Below, piece after piece: positions 23,101 through 36,795 of a stretch of DNA of 64,000 bases. Source of the DNA: Strongyloides papillosus (lineage: Eukaryota > Nematoda > Chromadorea > Rhabditida > Strongyloididae). The stretch's first letter is position 1; every line of letters starts with the position of its first letter. A program made the position numbers and the translations under genes. The stretch spans positions 310,001 to 374,000 of the forward strand of contig SRSI01000060.1 in the NCBI GenBank assembly GCA_005656395.1, written 5' to 3'. Under the pieces are notes generated by a model. That model saw only the letters and a program-made list of their open reading frames with translations. It was not told where the DNA came from and made no database searches.

Positions 23101-25244
23101 AAGTTTAAATTATTAAAAACACACAAAACTTTAATTATAAAAATATAAAAGAGTAGTAAATAAAAAAAAGCGAAATTTTATAAATAATGGGTATAATATT
23201 AAAACATTGAAAAAGGATATTTTTAAAGAAATTAATATAGTAGTTCTATTTAATTATTTTTGACAAGAAATTGTAGTAATTTGACATGAATCTAAATAAA
23301 TGAAGTAAGGATTCATTGAGTAGAAGGTAATTAGTAATTCTCTACTTTTAAATAATATATAATAAGTCTAAAGTTAAAAAGAGCTTGACATTGTAAAAGA
23401 TGATGTTGAATTAGCGACAAACTTTGAGCCATTATTTTGGCAAAATGAAAATTATGAAAATAAATGTAAGCCTATTGTATTGTTAGTTTCTTTGTCCTTA
23501 ACATTTAAACAGGCACTTTTAGTATACTTAACAAATGAAATGTAACGTTTTTTAAGTGTAATTTATAAGACAAAAAAATTTTTTTTGGAAAAAAAGTATA
23601 TTTTACGAGTGTATAAATATGATATTTTTTGTAAAAGGTAACGAAATGAGGAACTTAAAATAAAATATAAACCTTTTTAACAATATTTTGTATAAAGATG
23701 TGGTCTTTCATTTGACAGTGCACACAAAAAGTCACTATTAAGTGGTGGCTATCAAGACTCTACAAGGGTTATAATATTTACGGCACTAATATTTAGGTTG
23801 TCCAATGAAATGAGAGCAAACAGTTGTGTGGGATCGTTTCATGTCCATGAAATGAGAGTTTATTGAAAACAAATAAAGTTAAAATTTAAACTAAAATAAG
23901 CAGGTATGAAAAAGTAATAAGCGTGACTTTGACAATCTTAATAATATATATATGGTACCTGGTTGATATTTTATCTTTATATATATGTAACTGATACCTT
24001 ATATAGAAGTTTTTATAAATACTAAAGGAAGCTTTAAATATTTTCAGGAAAAGTAAAATGAAGATTATGAATGTTGGACAAAAAAGTAATGTTATGGAAA
24101 TTGCCTTATAATTATTGTATATGAATAAATTTTATCAAATATTGGTAACATTGTAAATATATAATTAATATAATATAGAAAAATAGGCATTAAGTTTGTA
24201 CAGATAAATTTTAAAAGTCATAAATATTATATGACTTCTTTTAAATACCTAATACAAAAATGTTTCAAGAACTTTTGACAGAAAAGAAAGACATCAAAAA
24301 AGTTGGAATGTACAAAAATAAAAGATATAAAATATTAAGTATTCAAGGCAAAATATATTGTTACAGTGAAAGTAACTATTGAAGATACAAAATATGATAA
24401 ACGTTTGTTTATTCAAATGGTCATTGTTAACTCTCTTATTTTGATAAAATATGAGAATAAATGCAATATTATAAATACTATTTTTTTCATATATCCATTA
24501 AGTAACATAAAAATATTTTTAAAATATCAATAAATTTGTCTTTATTATTTGTATAAAAAATAAAAAAAATAACTAAATACTTTCTCATATAAACTATAAT
24601 GAGAAAAAATTATATTTTTTTATCTTTTTTTTAAAATCGGCAACTTAATTTCTTAAAGTTCTTTGGTATAAGAAGTATGATGAACTTTATATATAAGATA
24701 TACTATCATTTTTGGCTACTATGGTAACAATATATTATGCAAAATATCTAAAATGTTTAAAACAGATTGTAATTATTTTAAACTCTTACTTTTAAAAATC
24801 CATCGCTAAAGTTTAAATAAAGTAAGAATTATTACTATTTTTTTCTAACATATATCACTATTGTATACTATCTTTTAGGATTTTTAATAACCTTTTATTA
24901 TAAATTTATACGAATATATAAAAATATTTTAATGTATACAAAGAAAAATTTATGCATATATATAATATAATTATGAAAAAAGATTATTCTCCTCACCGTA
25001 AAGTAAAATCTTTTTAATGATCAAAAAATTTTATAAAATATTAATCAGTATTAGTTATTTGTAAAATGTAAAAATAATTAAATATTTGTACATGACTTTA
25101 TAATAAATAGAAGTGCTGAATAAAGTTCCTTTTAACAATCTAAGATATAGTAATTTTTAAAATATTGTTAATTTTATATGTTATTTTAAAAATTTATCTA
25201 ATATTAATTTTATATTTTTAATTCATTAATATGCATTTTTCAGG

Positions 25245-28200
25245 ATGATTACTATAAGATATTTACTATTATCTATTTTTGCCAATGGCACTCTCTTAAT
25301 TTTAGTATTTTTTGGAGGTAAGCAATAACAAAGAAATTTTAATTTTTAAAATAAGGGAAGTAAAAATAATTAATATAATATAAAATTAAATATATGTAAC
25401 CTATTCAATATATTTTATTATGATAAGTTTTATAAATGATTAATTCGATGGTAAGGAGAAAGGAACGATAAAAAAAAGAGCTATTATGACCATTATTGTA
25501 GGAATTTTATAACTTATTCATTAGAAAATAAGTTTACTAAGAATTTTTTCTCTAATATACCAATGACAATTATTTATTCATTTTTTGTTTCAACAATAAC
25601 TACCATTTTTGGAAATATTAAGAGAGTATATATTACATGTTTATGTTTATTTTATGCATAAAATAAATTACCATAAAAAAAAGATCATATAATGTCAATA
25701 AATCTTTTAAAATTATATAACACTGTAAAAAATAAATATGAATAATTGATTTAAAAAAATTTTTAACAACCGAACTATTTTATACGTCTTTTAATATTTA
25801 AAGTATATTTTATGAAGATATTTTCTCATACGTAGTGAAAAAATATATTAAAGCTGTTATTTACATGTATTACTTCTCAAGTTTATAGTCTTATCTGGTC
25901 AGAAGACTCTATATATCTTATAAAGCAATATTTTGCTTTTAATTGTATCCTGTCACTTACTAAATTAAATATCAACTTTAGTTCTCACAAAGATCTTTTT
26001 ATTCTTACGAAAAAAATTGAATGGTGATATATAAAATAGCTTAAAATTTAATTGATATATAACTAGAAAAAGTTTAACAATGTAGATAAAAGTTAAAAAG
26101 ATTATTTAAAAATAACCGTTTGATTTCATAGATTTTTGAAGAAAATAAGATAGTTATATTGTTTAATATTGTTATAAAACTCAACAATTATATTTTGTAT
26201 TAAAGTTAAAACTTTGATAAATTAAATTTCACAACCACTTAAGACAATCTATTGGGATATAGTTATAATAAATTGGATTATATAGCTTACGATACACTAA
26301 CATTCTTCAAATATCTTTATTACTAGATATAAAATTATTAAAATTTATTATTAACAAGTTACTTCAAAATGTATGCTTCAAAAATTAACAGTTTACATTT
26401 ATTAAATTGCCTTTTTAAATAATTAGATAAAAAATTTTACATTTAATGATCATATAGTAGATTAGTTTTATAAAAATGTTACACTTGGGATTATCAATAC
26501 ATCTTAAATATATACAAATATAGATTTCAATTCAAATTTGAAATATTATCTCAAAATTTTTATATTATTTTATTGTGTTGGAAAAGGATAAAAAAAAGTT
26601 TTCTTGTTATTTTGAAAAATAAGTTAATAAGGTATACGGAGAGTTGTTTAGTTAAGAAAACAAATTAACTTACAAATAGAAATGGCAAAAATACCGAATT
26701 TTTGTAAAGTTTATTACGAGAGTTATGTTTTGTCATTATACAAAATTAATCTCAAGTACCTTTAAATAGACGTTGGAATGGTTTTATCCAATCGACAATT
26801 ATTCATTTTTGTATGGCACAATATTCGTACAATATGCAATAAGACAAAGATAAGAGTTTAGCTTTTTTTTAATAAAATAGCAAAAAAATATATAAAAGAA
26901 TATAAGCTAATAATATAGATTTTTATAAATGAATAATTCTATATCTTTTAATAAAATAATTTTATAAATATGAAACTTTAGGTTGGTAAATGCGTTTCCC
27001 ATAATTGAAAGCACTAAAAATTAGGTAAAGTACAATAGTGTAAATAAATTATAACCAAGGAATACTTGAGTAGCTCGAATCATATTGACAAAAGATCATA
27101 TCTTTTACTATTATTGAGATTAAAAAAAATATATATAATCTTTAATTGTAAAATAGTGATTATTAATATTTTTAGTGTTATCTCGATTTACTTTATATCT
27201 TTAAAATGTTCCTCATTGAGAGGGTAAAAAATTAAGTTTAGGAAAGTCAAATCAGTAAATAGATAGATAAAATAAATGGAAAAAAAAATTAATGTGTTAA
27301 ATAAAAATTTTTCAGATAATGTTAGTGCAAATAAAACAGATACAAACTTAAAGATATCAACTTCATTTGAAAATAGAACAATGGAAAATGTTTCCAAAAT
27401 TTATCCATCTTATATAAACCAATTGAGTAAGTTTAATCAGCATATTTTGCCTTCCTCATCATCCACACTCTATTATAATTTACTATTACAAAATTTGAAA
27501 TCTAAGCTTAAAAGCAACATTTTGACATAACTCAGTTTTGATAAACTTTTGTCCATATATATTGTATTATATATATTTTATAAAATTAAACTTTTTGAAC
27601 ATAAGGGGTGAAATAAAATAAGTTAGTTGTGTTAAGAGTAAAAGAGATAGAATTAATTTGTAGTTAAAAATGATAAATACTCATAAATATACGTTGGTAA
27701 AACACATGTGAAATTTAGGAATATTGAGATAATTTGAAGCACTTCTCAGAATGCAATGAGTTGCGAATAATATTATTTATTTTTTAATACGTATATCTAT
27801 CAACTAATTAAAAGGAAATGAATATTAATATTAAAAATTTTAGGGGAAAGTATTTTATAGTATAATATTATATATCAAATTATTTTTAGTTATATCAGGT
27901 AGTGGATATAATGAAAATAATCTTAAAGATATAGAAATAGAAAAAAAACTTGAGAAAATAATTTTAACCTCCATTCAATTATCATTATCGAATCATTTAT
28001 CAAAAAAATCTATCCCAAATGGTGAGGTGGATTTTATGAAGAATAAATTTTATTGGGACTTTGAGGAACCCCTTAAAGAAAAGTTGTATGAAGTTAACTT
28101 TGAACAAACAAATTTAATAACAGAAAAGAATACAATTAAAGTTAATGTAAGTTTTTTAAAAAACAATTTAAAGCCATTAACGTAATCTAAATTACAATCT

Positions 28201-31200
28201 AACATTTGACTAAGATTATATTTAAAACTTATTATATTACTTTTAAAGTTTTCCTTCAATAGCAATTAATATCTACTTCCATATAAATAAAGAATATAAA
28301 TTTGAAATATAATAATTTATATACATCGTTTTTGGTTATACTATGAATTTTTCATTACTTAGGCACTTTATAATTAATGCCATTTTAAATGATTATATGA
28401 AGGATTGATACTATAAACTAATTGAAACAGCCTTTTTATAGCAATTTTTGACATAAACTAAGACAAGAAGTATATATTTATTTAAATGCTTTCAAGAAAT
28501 TTTTTTTTGGAAATTGGCGGAAATATTAGAAAATATACCATTACAAAATTCATTTTTAGTTTTGTGTTTAAAAAAAACAGAAAGAGATGGAAATATATTT
28601 ATGAAAATATTTTTAATTGTATTAATATACATATTCTATTTTACTTAAATTTAATCATTATGTAATAAGACACTTTTATCTAAAAAAATATATGTGACTG
28701 TTTATTAAAAGTTAATCAAAATAATCATATATCCTATCTGTTTATTTTAACTATTAATAATATAAATATGATATCTATCTTTTTTTGAAAAGATTTTTGA
28801 TTTTAAATATATTCAAATATGGATCATTTTATGTGGTAATAATGGTACGTAAAAATGATTAAAAAATTTTTTAAATGTCAAGTAGATATTTTTAATTTTT
28901 CCTCTAGTGATAATAATGTGGTGAGAAAATAAAAAAAGAATAAAAGACGTAAGGATGTCTTTTAAGAAAGTATATATATGGTAAAGTTGAAGAAAATAAT
29001 GATATGTATCATTATTTGTATCTATCAACAGTAATCTCCTCCCCATCTAGACATGTCTCATTTATTTTATTCAAATTTATTCTTATCAAAAGTTTTGTTC
29101 ATATAGTATAGAAGTTTTAACATCTATCATTCTAACGATCTTAGGCACAATATGTGTATATTGATAAATATAAATAAAAAAATTGCTATCAATAGTTATT
29201 ATATTGTGATAGATAATGGAAGTTAAAAATGTAATGCTCATAAAACTCTTTCCTTATAAACTATGTCTATGCTCTCCACTAGAAGAACATCTACAAATTA
29301 GGAATTTTAAATTATTATAAAAAAAAATTTTTTTATTTTCCCCTACAAACAATAAAATTCATTTTACTTATATTGGTATTAAAAAGTATATTATAGATAA
29401 TTACTTCAAATTTGTAAAACGTTGAAAAACAACACTATTTTAGCAAAAAAAATAATAATAAGCATAACAACAAAATACTTTTTTTCCACGTAAAAAAAGA
29501 TGCATAAAATAATAAATTGTTTTTGGAAATATATACAATGCATTATGTTTTTTTTGAAAAATGTTTTTTTTAAAACAATTGTACCTCTTTTAAATCAAAA
29601 TAATGTATAGAAAAAACTGTAAATAAATAGTATGTTTTTTTTAAAATATTTATATAAATAACATATAAAATTTTTAATTGTCACTAAACGAGGTGATTCC
29701 TTATAATAATAAGGTGTTTTTTAAAAATAAAAAAATTAATTATTAGGATAAAAGATTGATTAAGAAATATGAGGAAATTTTTGCTAAACTATATAGTAAG
29801 GTAGAAAATAAAAAAATTATTATGCTAATTTAGTTACAAATGTTTTTTTTTCTTATAACTTTAAAATATTACAAAGGATTTGCTCAATGTGAAAGAACAT
29901 TACTAATAACCAGTATTAAACAAAAATATTTTTCTTTACTAACTAAGGATTTTGTATTTCTTTAAACAATTTTTTCATAACTATTATTGTAAAACCGAAT
30001 TATTCTGAAAAATAAAGTAGTAAACAGTAAATACTTAAGGAAAAAAAGAGATGATAAAATATCCCATAATTCATTAAATAGTACTATTTTAAGGGAAAAG
30101 AAATTTTGAGGAATAACATTTACTCTTCAAATGTTAGACTGTTTCATTATATTTCATTTTACTCATTTATCAATACATCAATTTAAATAAAGTTATAAAA
30201 ATATGGTATATATTGAATATCAATGCCCTGTGATACAAGAATAGGAAATTAATTTGAAGCAAAAAAATTTATAACCAAAATTGAATACATCAATATTAAT
30301 GTTCAAATTTTTATATACAAATAGTTTTAGCTTTGATATTACACATATATATATATCCATCTTGGTGATTGATGGTCTGTATATTAAATAAAATTTAACC
30401 AATATATTCCTTTTCCTATATTTGATTAATTAGTATAGACTTTCTAATTTTATCTTTTTTTTATTATTTTATCTAAACAAAATATGAATAAATATGTATT
30501 GAAAAAATTATCTCAAAGATTAAATCTTTGATATTATGATTAGTTAATTGAAGTTAAATAATTTAAAAATTACTTACATTCGAAAATTAATAATATATAT
30601 AATATAAAAAAATTTTATACAGTGCTAAAAAATGTTAGACATATGGCTGAATTAAAAAATGTTAAGATGCAAGATATTTTTGTAAAATACATATATTTTT
30701 TTCATAGATAACAGGGACAGCCGTCAAAATGGGTAATACTTTTTTGTACTTTATAGTACATTATAAAAATAGAACTGTCCATTCAGACGTAGGTTTTACA
30801 TAAAAATACTTTTAAAATAATAAGACATTTTAAGATTATATCAGAAAATTTGTCTATGTTAACATTATCACACATATCAGCATTCCTAGGATTACCAGTT
30901 ATAGAAATTAATAATATTCTGAATATTGATATGACAAGGGCAAATGAAAACAATTGGTGGATTGTTATATTAATGTTTGCCTCTGGTTTAATATTATTTT
31001 TTATGTGTTGGTGCATGTTATTCATATATTTTAATACTTGTGGACAACTAAAAAATTACTATACACAAAATTCAACATCTACAACAAGTGATAATATTTC
31101 ACATAAAAAGCCATCATCATTGATACAAATGTAAGTTTGAATAACTTTGAATTTGCTTAACTTATAAATTAAAAAAACAATTTTTTTTATGTAATCAACT

Positions 31201-34200
31201 TACAGCTTGCGTTTTTTTCAACGTACGACTTCGATAATGTCCATCATAATGTGACCAATATTCCATATATTTTTTTAATAAAGTTTTTTGTAACCAGATT
31301 TGTTTTTAACAATTTTCTGGTAACAAAAATCTTATTCTTGTTTTATTCCCTTAATTATATTATAAAATAATGGTAGAAAGTAAAAAAAATTCAAAATTAT
31401 CTCAAATAACGTGATTCTTTGTAGGCCAACGATAGAGAATGAACTAAAAAGAGTTGATGAAAATAGTTTAGAGATAATTAAAGAATCAACAAAGAGCAAT
31501 GATAATAAGGATATTAAGACGCAATTAAAAGATAAAGAATTTTCAAAGAAAAATTTATTTACCAATACCTCATTTGAATCATTAACAACAAGTTCTATTA
31601 ATTCAACTACAGTAATTGAGAATGAAAGTAGTAGCATAGAAGATCCAAATATCATTTTAAAAAAAAGTAATTTATATGAAAGTAATGAAAGTAAGTTTAG
31701 ATAACATTTTAAATATAAATTTTTTTATCTAATTTTAAAATTTTCATTAAAAAATTATACTATTTAAAGTAAATCTATTAAATTTATATAAATTTAGTAG
31801 AATTAATTAGTTTCTAAAATTCCAAGATGTAATACATCTTAAGCATTTTTTCATTTAATAATACCCTTAAATTGAAGTAATTCTTCGACTAGTCTTCTTA
31901 TCTATCTAAATTTTTAAAAACTTTTATATCAAATTGTATAAATTCCCTACTCGTTAAAATTTATATAGTTATGGGCAAAAATAAAAGAATTATATGATCA
32001 AAATTGAGATATTTCTAATATTTATAAGAGTTTATGGGTAAAAAATTGACAAAACATTTTGTTGATGAAAATAGATAACTAACACAAATAATGGTATAAT
32101 TAAAATTGTATCAATTGTAAAAGTCGTAGACATTATAAAGCTATTGTCTGTTAATTTTTAAAGACAAAAATGTCGGCTAGAATTTAGTAAAATGATAATT
32201 ATTTTTCTGTTTGTGAAAAAAGATTACTATTTTACATAAAGATCAAAAATTTAATTTTGCCTTTTTAAAAACATTTTTTTTAAAAACATAAGCATTACTT
32301 TTCTTAGGGAAAAATTTTAAGATTATGATGGGATAGATTTAATATTATTGGTGGTAGCAGTAGTAATATATTAGACTAAAATTAAATTAAAAATATTTGA
32401 TGATAATGACATTGCTATCATTCAATAGAAAATTATATAATTTTAAAATACCATGTCATGCATTTTCTAAGATATTTAATGTTATATTCATATAGTCCAT
32501 CTAATTTATTTTTTATGATGAAAGTAACATTATATGAAAAAGAAATTTTTACTGGACAAAATATTTGCTATTTTTATTGAAGATTTATTAGGCCTTTAAT
32601 AGATTATGAAGTTTGAGTAATTCAAAAAAATATGAAGCAATTTTTCTTATATTACTAATAGAGTAATAATAACTATTTATATTTTGTTCAATAAAAAATT
32701 ACATTATACAATGAATAGAGAAAAAATTGGTTAAATTTTACCTTAGAACAAAACAGAATCATATAACTCATTTTTCCTCACTATTTTGCTTAATCTATGA
32801 GATTAAATAAAATTGAAGCTGTCAGTGGAAGAATGGCATAATATTAAGAATAAATACTTATCGGTAAAGTGTATATATCATGGGATTCTAAAAGAATATT
32901 ACAAATGTTATTGAAAATTGAATTGTTGTGGACATGACTTAAATTTTAAGTGTGACTACTTAAGGAGACATTTATTATATATGATCATGCTGAAGTGTCC
33001 CATAAAATAAAAAATGATTGTTTATTAAAAAAAAATCTGCATAGTAACTTATCATAAAGGTTTTATTTTACATATCTCTCATCATTCTTAAATAAAAAAT
33101 GTTTTAAAGAGGAAAAATTGTTCGGTTGGATGAATATGATTAAATTAAAGGAATTGATAGAGGAATATAAATTTTATCAAGTTTAAAATACTGAAGATTG
33201 TAATACAATTAAAGTGAACAGAAGTCAAATTTAAACTATATGAATAAGATCTTAAAGCAATATGCAGCATGTCCTAGATGACTGTTTATTTTTTGATGAC
33301 TGTTTAATTTTATTAAACTACTAGTTTGTTAAGAAAAATTTTTCATGAATTTAGTCCAAAAGAAAAAAGATTATCTTTTCTATTATTAAGTATAATAGCA
33401 TATTTATAAGAGATTAGTTTAAAAGACAGAAGTTTAATTGACAAACACTAGAAATTTTGTTAAAGCAAATGTGATCTGATTAGTGTTATAAATTTTAAAC
33501 ATTTAATATAGTTTATAATCTAAATTTAAAAAAAAAGCTTAATTTTTTTTGCTAACGTACAAATATTATTATATAAAAGTGCTAAGATAGCAACAAGTGA
33601 AAATAAAAATATTTATTAAGAGTATAATCGTCTTTCCAGTGACGTTTCTTTAATTAATGAGTAATATGATAATATATTTTTAGGGTATTCCTCAAATTAC
33701 TCCCCAGAAAAAAGGGATCTTGATGGAAATGATTGTCATTTGGAGGAGGAAATGTTGAATGGTAATGATAGTCAAAAAACTACAGTAGATAGGAAAAGAC
33801 CATTATCAGCTAAAATTAGAAATCCAGCTTTCAAAGACGTTAATGAGTTTAAAAATATTTTAAATAATGAGGAAAAAGTTATTTTGAAACCTGAAATATT
33901 AGCAAATGATGAATGGAATCCTTATCGTCCTGGAGATTATATAGCAAAAAACTTTGTCCGTAACACGGTAATATATTTTTAATATTGTTAAAAAAATTAA
34001 ATTTCTTTTTTTTAGGATCCACAATGTTATCCATCACCAAAAAAGGTAATAAAAGATGAATTATGACCATTTTTTTTTTAAATTTGTTATTTAATAATAT
34101 AAGAATTACATACGTATATATCATATGCTGTCACACAATATTTAAATTAATAATAAAATTTCTAAACTTTATCAAACTTCATGTTGTTAAATTTTTTACT

Positions 34201-36027
34201 CTCAATACAACAATGATACAATTAAGACTATAGGAAAAGTAACAGTAATTTGGTGGTACGTAATAAGACTAATTTTTATTTTAAAATTATGTATCATTTC
34301 TTCGTATGGTTATGATTAACATTAAACAAAAGATGATGAGTAATATGAGGAAAATTAAATTATAAATAAAAAGACATATTAACAAATTTTGTTAATATTT
34401 TAAAATTTCTTTAAACATTTTTTTATAAAAATTCTACATATAAAAATATTTTTTTTCTATTAATTTCAAAAACTTCCGAAGGTGGTTATTAAAGCTTTTA
34501 ACCATTTCCAGGCTATAATGGTTTCTAAAAAAAATTATATATTAGTTAAGTATCATAAAAATAATTTAAGTGAAGTTATTGAAAATAATAACATAAATCT
34601 TATGAACTATGATAAAAATTTATCTCCTTCAAAAAGTATACATAATATAAAGGAAAGATATAGAAGATTAAAATCGGTTGAAAAGGATGTATTATTTAGA
34701 TATTTGGATATTATTGAATTGAATGATGTCGAAGATGTATCAGATATTATTGAAGTGTACTCTACTACAATTGGAATAGATCAAAATTGTGGAATTTACG
34801 AACTTATTCAGGAAACATCTTCTGTTATTTCAGGTATAGATGTATTACTATTCTCCATCAAAAATCCTTTTTTTAGATAAACGACCGTATGATAAAATAA
34901 TTGATGGTTATATTTTGATGGCATACAAAACAATGGAAGATATGTATAGTGAAGAATTTGCTCATAATTGGAAATTATGGTCTGGTGTTCGTCATCTATG
35001 TGCGAAAATTCCTGCACCTTATCATTTTGAAGGAATGCACTTTTACAAAGAATTAACAAATATTTGTCAATTTAAGTATCTACTTATAATTGATGTAAAA
35101 AAATTACTTGTAAGTATTTATCTTTTTCTTATATAAAAAGAAAAAAATTTTAATTATAGTTTTATGTAGCAACTACATTGAATGTACTTCAAACTGTGAA
35201 ACCTAAACTTTGTGCTTATGTTGGAGTTTACAAAGAAATTTTCAATGTAAATAATAAAAAAGATGGAACATGTAGTAATAGTAATATTAATACGTTTTCT
35301 ATAGCAAATATCAATAAGAAAAAATTAAAAGAAGATATATATGCATGTAGAAAGAAAAATGAAATAAAAATTTGTGATAATATTATTGAGAAAAAATTAA
35401 ATGATATAAAGTATGTTTTTAAATGAATATTCTTTACAAAAAATGATATAATTATTATAGAAAAATGAGTTGGTGTTCCTCCATATCAAGTAATGATAGC
35501 GTAAATTGCTATTATAAAAAGAATACAATAAATGCATCTAAGATGGAGGAAGAATTTGATGTTTCAATTGATAATCATTTATCAACTCTAAATTATAAAT
35601 ATATTAAAAATATTGGAAATAACAAATTTAAAGAAGAAAACAAAAAACTAAATATTCAAAGCTCACTTCCTTTTTCATTCCTTTATAGAGAACAATTAAG
35701 AAGTTTAAACATGTGTAATAATAAAGATGATAACATATCATATAATTACTATATGAGGAATGGTTTATATAATGCCAATTTTTTGAATAATAATAATTTA
35801 CTGAAAAGAAAAAGTAGAAATTATTTATTATATGATTTAGAGGAGTTAAGAAAAGAGTTGTTGATGGATGAAAAATATTTTTCCCCTATCTATTCAAGAA
35901 ATGAATGGCTAACATATCCCAATCATGAGGGTAAGTTAATTATAATATAAATTTTATTATCTTTCTTTTTTAAGCATCTATTATAGAATTTCAATTCTTT
36001 AAATTGTTAAATCTATTGAAGTCATAA
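25245..36027 (+). CDS. Thirteen-exon type I membrane protein of unknown family
   Basis: Exons 25245-25317, 27316-27426, 27890-28146, 30708-30732, 30845-31130, 31425-31690, 33684-33967, 34016-34045, 34482-34833, 34877-35109, 35160-35410, 35461-35930 and 35987-36027 close in phase throughout and encode 892 residues. Residues 1 to about 24 form a signal peptide; about 25-192 would be extracellular with several N-x-S/T sites and a small folded-looking region ([15 protein letters not shown]); one membrane pass ([19 protein letters not shown]) lies at about 192-219. The 670-residue cytoplasmic part is Asn/Ser/Lys-rich with conserved-looking islands: [28 protein letters not shown], and [20 protein letters not shown]. 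Exon 9 could start 30 bases later (34512) and the last exon 12 bases earlier, both in frame. I do not recognise the family; the overall layout weakly recalls KIAA1549-type (UPF0606) proteins, which is a guess. Confidence 0.7.
28147..30707 (+). other. Large intron 3 of the membrane-protein gene
   Basis: About 2.6 kb between a GTAAGT donor and a TTTTTTCATAG acceptor. No exon or nested gene was recognised; short ORFs at 28813-29046 and 30220-30402 on the minus strand are F/I/Y/K-rich A/T noise. Introns 1 (about 2 kb) and 6 (about 2 kb) are likewise empty as far as I can see. Confidence 0.5.
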
Positions 36028-36795
36028 TTTTTATATAATCTTATTAATGCAAATTCAATTAATAAATTTCTTGTCATAATTTTACCTAATAAAACCATTT
36101 TTTAAAACAATTTTATGTTTCGTATTTATAAACTACAAGATTAAAAAAGCTATAATAACATTTGTTAACTTAATTTTTTCCTTTTGGTAATAGAATAAGC
36201 ATACATATGAAAATCATTAAATTTTTGATAACTATAGACGTTAAACGATTATTAGCTACCATAAAAAACATATAATAATTTATATTATTTCTTCATATTT
36301 AATTAAAACATCTTTTTACTAAGTAATTTAAAAGTTAGAAAAAAAATTGTAACATACTATATAAAATTTTATAGCTTATTTTAGCGTAATAATTAGTGGA
36401 TACAAATTTTCAATAAACAATATACATTTTCTTCAATCTAATGTTGTATAATAATAAAAAAAGTTCTAAATATAATTTAAAAAAATTGATGAATAATATG
36501 TTCAAGAAATAATCCAATATTAATAATTGGGAAAAGAAAAAAGTGTTTATGATGTGTGAAAATAAAATACTATATAGGATAAAAATTGTTAATATAAAAA
36601 TAATATTGAATTAAATATTGAAAATATACCAGTACAAAATAAATTAAAAATATTTTAAGGTTTATTAAAATTCAAAATACTTTTATTATTATTAAATAAA
36701 TTATTTATATAAAGCTATAAAAAGTTGCGTTAAAAAGAATTATTAATATTATTTGAAATGTTAAACTAACATTTAAAAAATTATTTTATTAAAAT
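36028..36795. other. Convergent intergenic spacer
   Basis: About 770 bp between the stop of the plus-strand membrane-protein gene and the stop of the minus-strand carotenoid oxygenase. It contains only A/T-rich sequence and presumably both 3' ends. Confidence 0.5.

Larger units (their letters stand above)
18973..25243. other. Long gene-poor interval upstream of the innexin
   Basis: About 6.3 kb with no complete gene found. It contains two coding-looking minus-strand exons (20071-20190 and 19447-19535), a G/C-richer island at 22360-22640 and an open frame at 23381-23545. The remainder is A/T background. It may be partly the 5' portion of the innexin locus. Confidence 0.45.

Noticed and set aside
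27276..27533. ATG-led ORF with 84 codons taken as an independent small gene
   Set aside because: It is preceded directly by an in-frame TAA, and a good acceptor (TTTTTCAG at 27308-27315) plus a GTAAGT donor at 27427 show that only 27316-27426 is exonic, as exon 2 of the large membrane-protein gene.
35931..35950. Read-through end of exon 12 of the membrane-protein gene
   Set aside because: A GTAAGT donor follows the Gly codon and two in-frame acceptors lie just downstream, so a spliced last exon is preferred, though the read-through stop six codons on remains possible.
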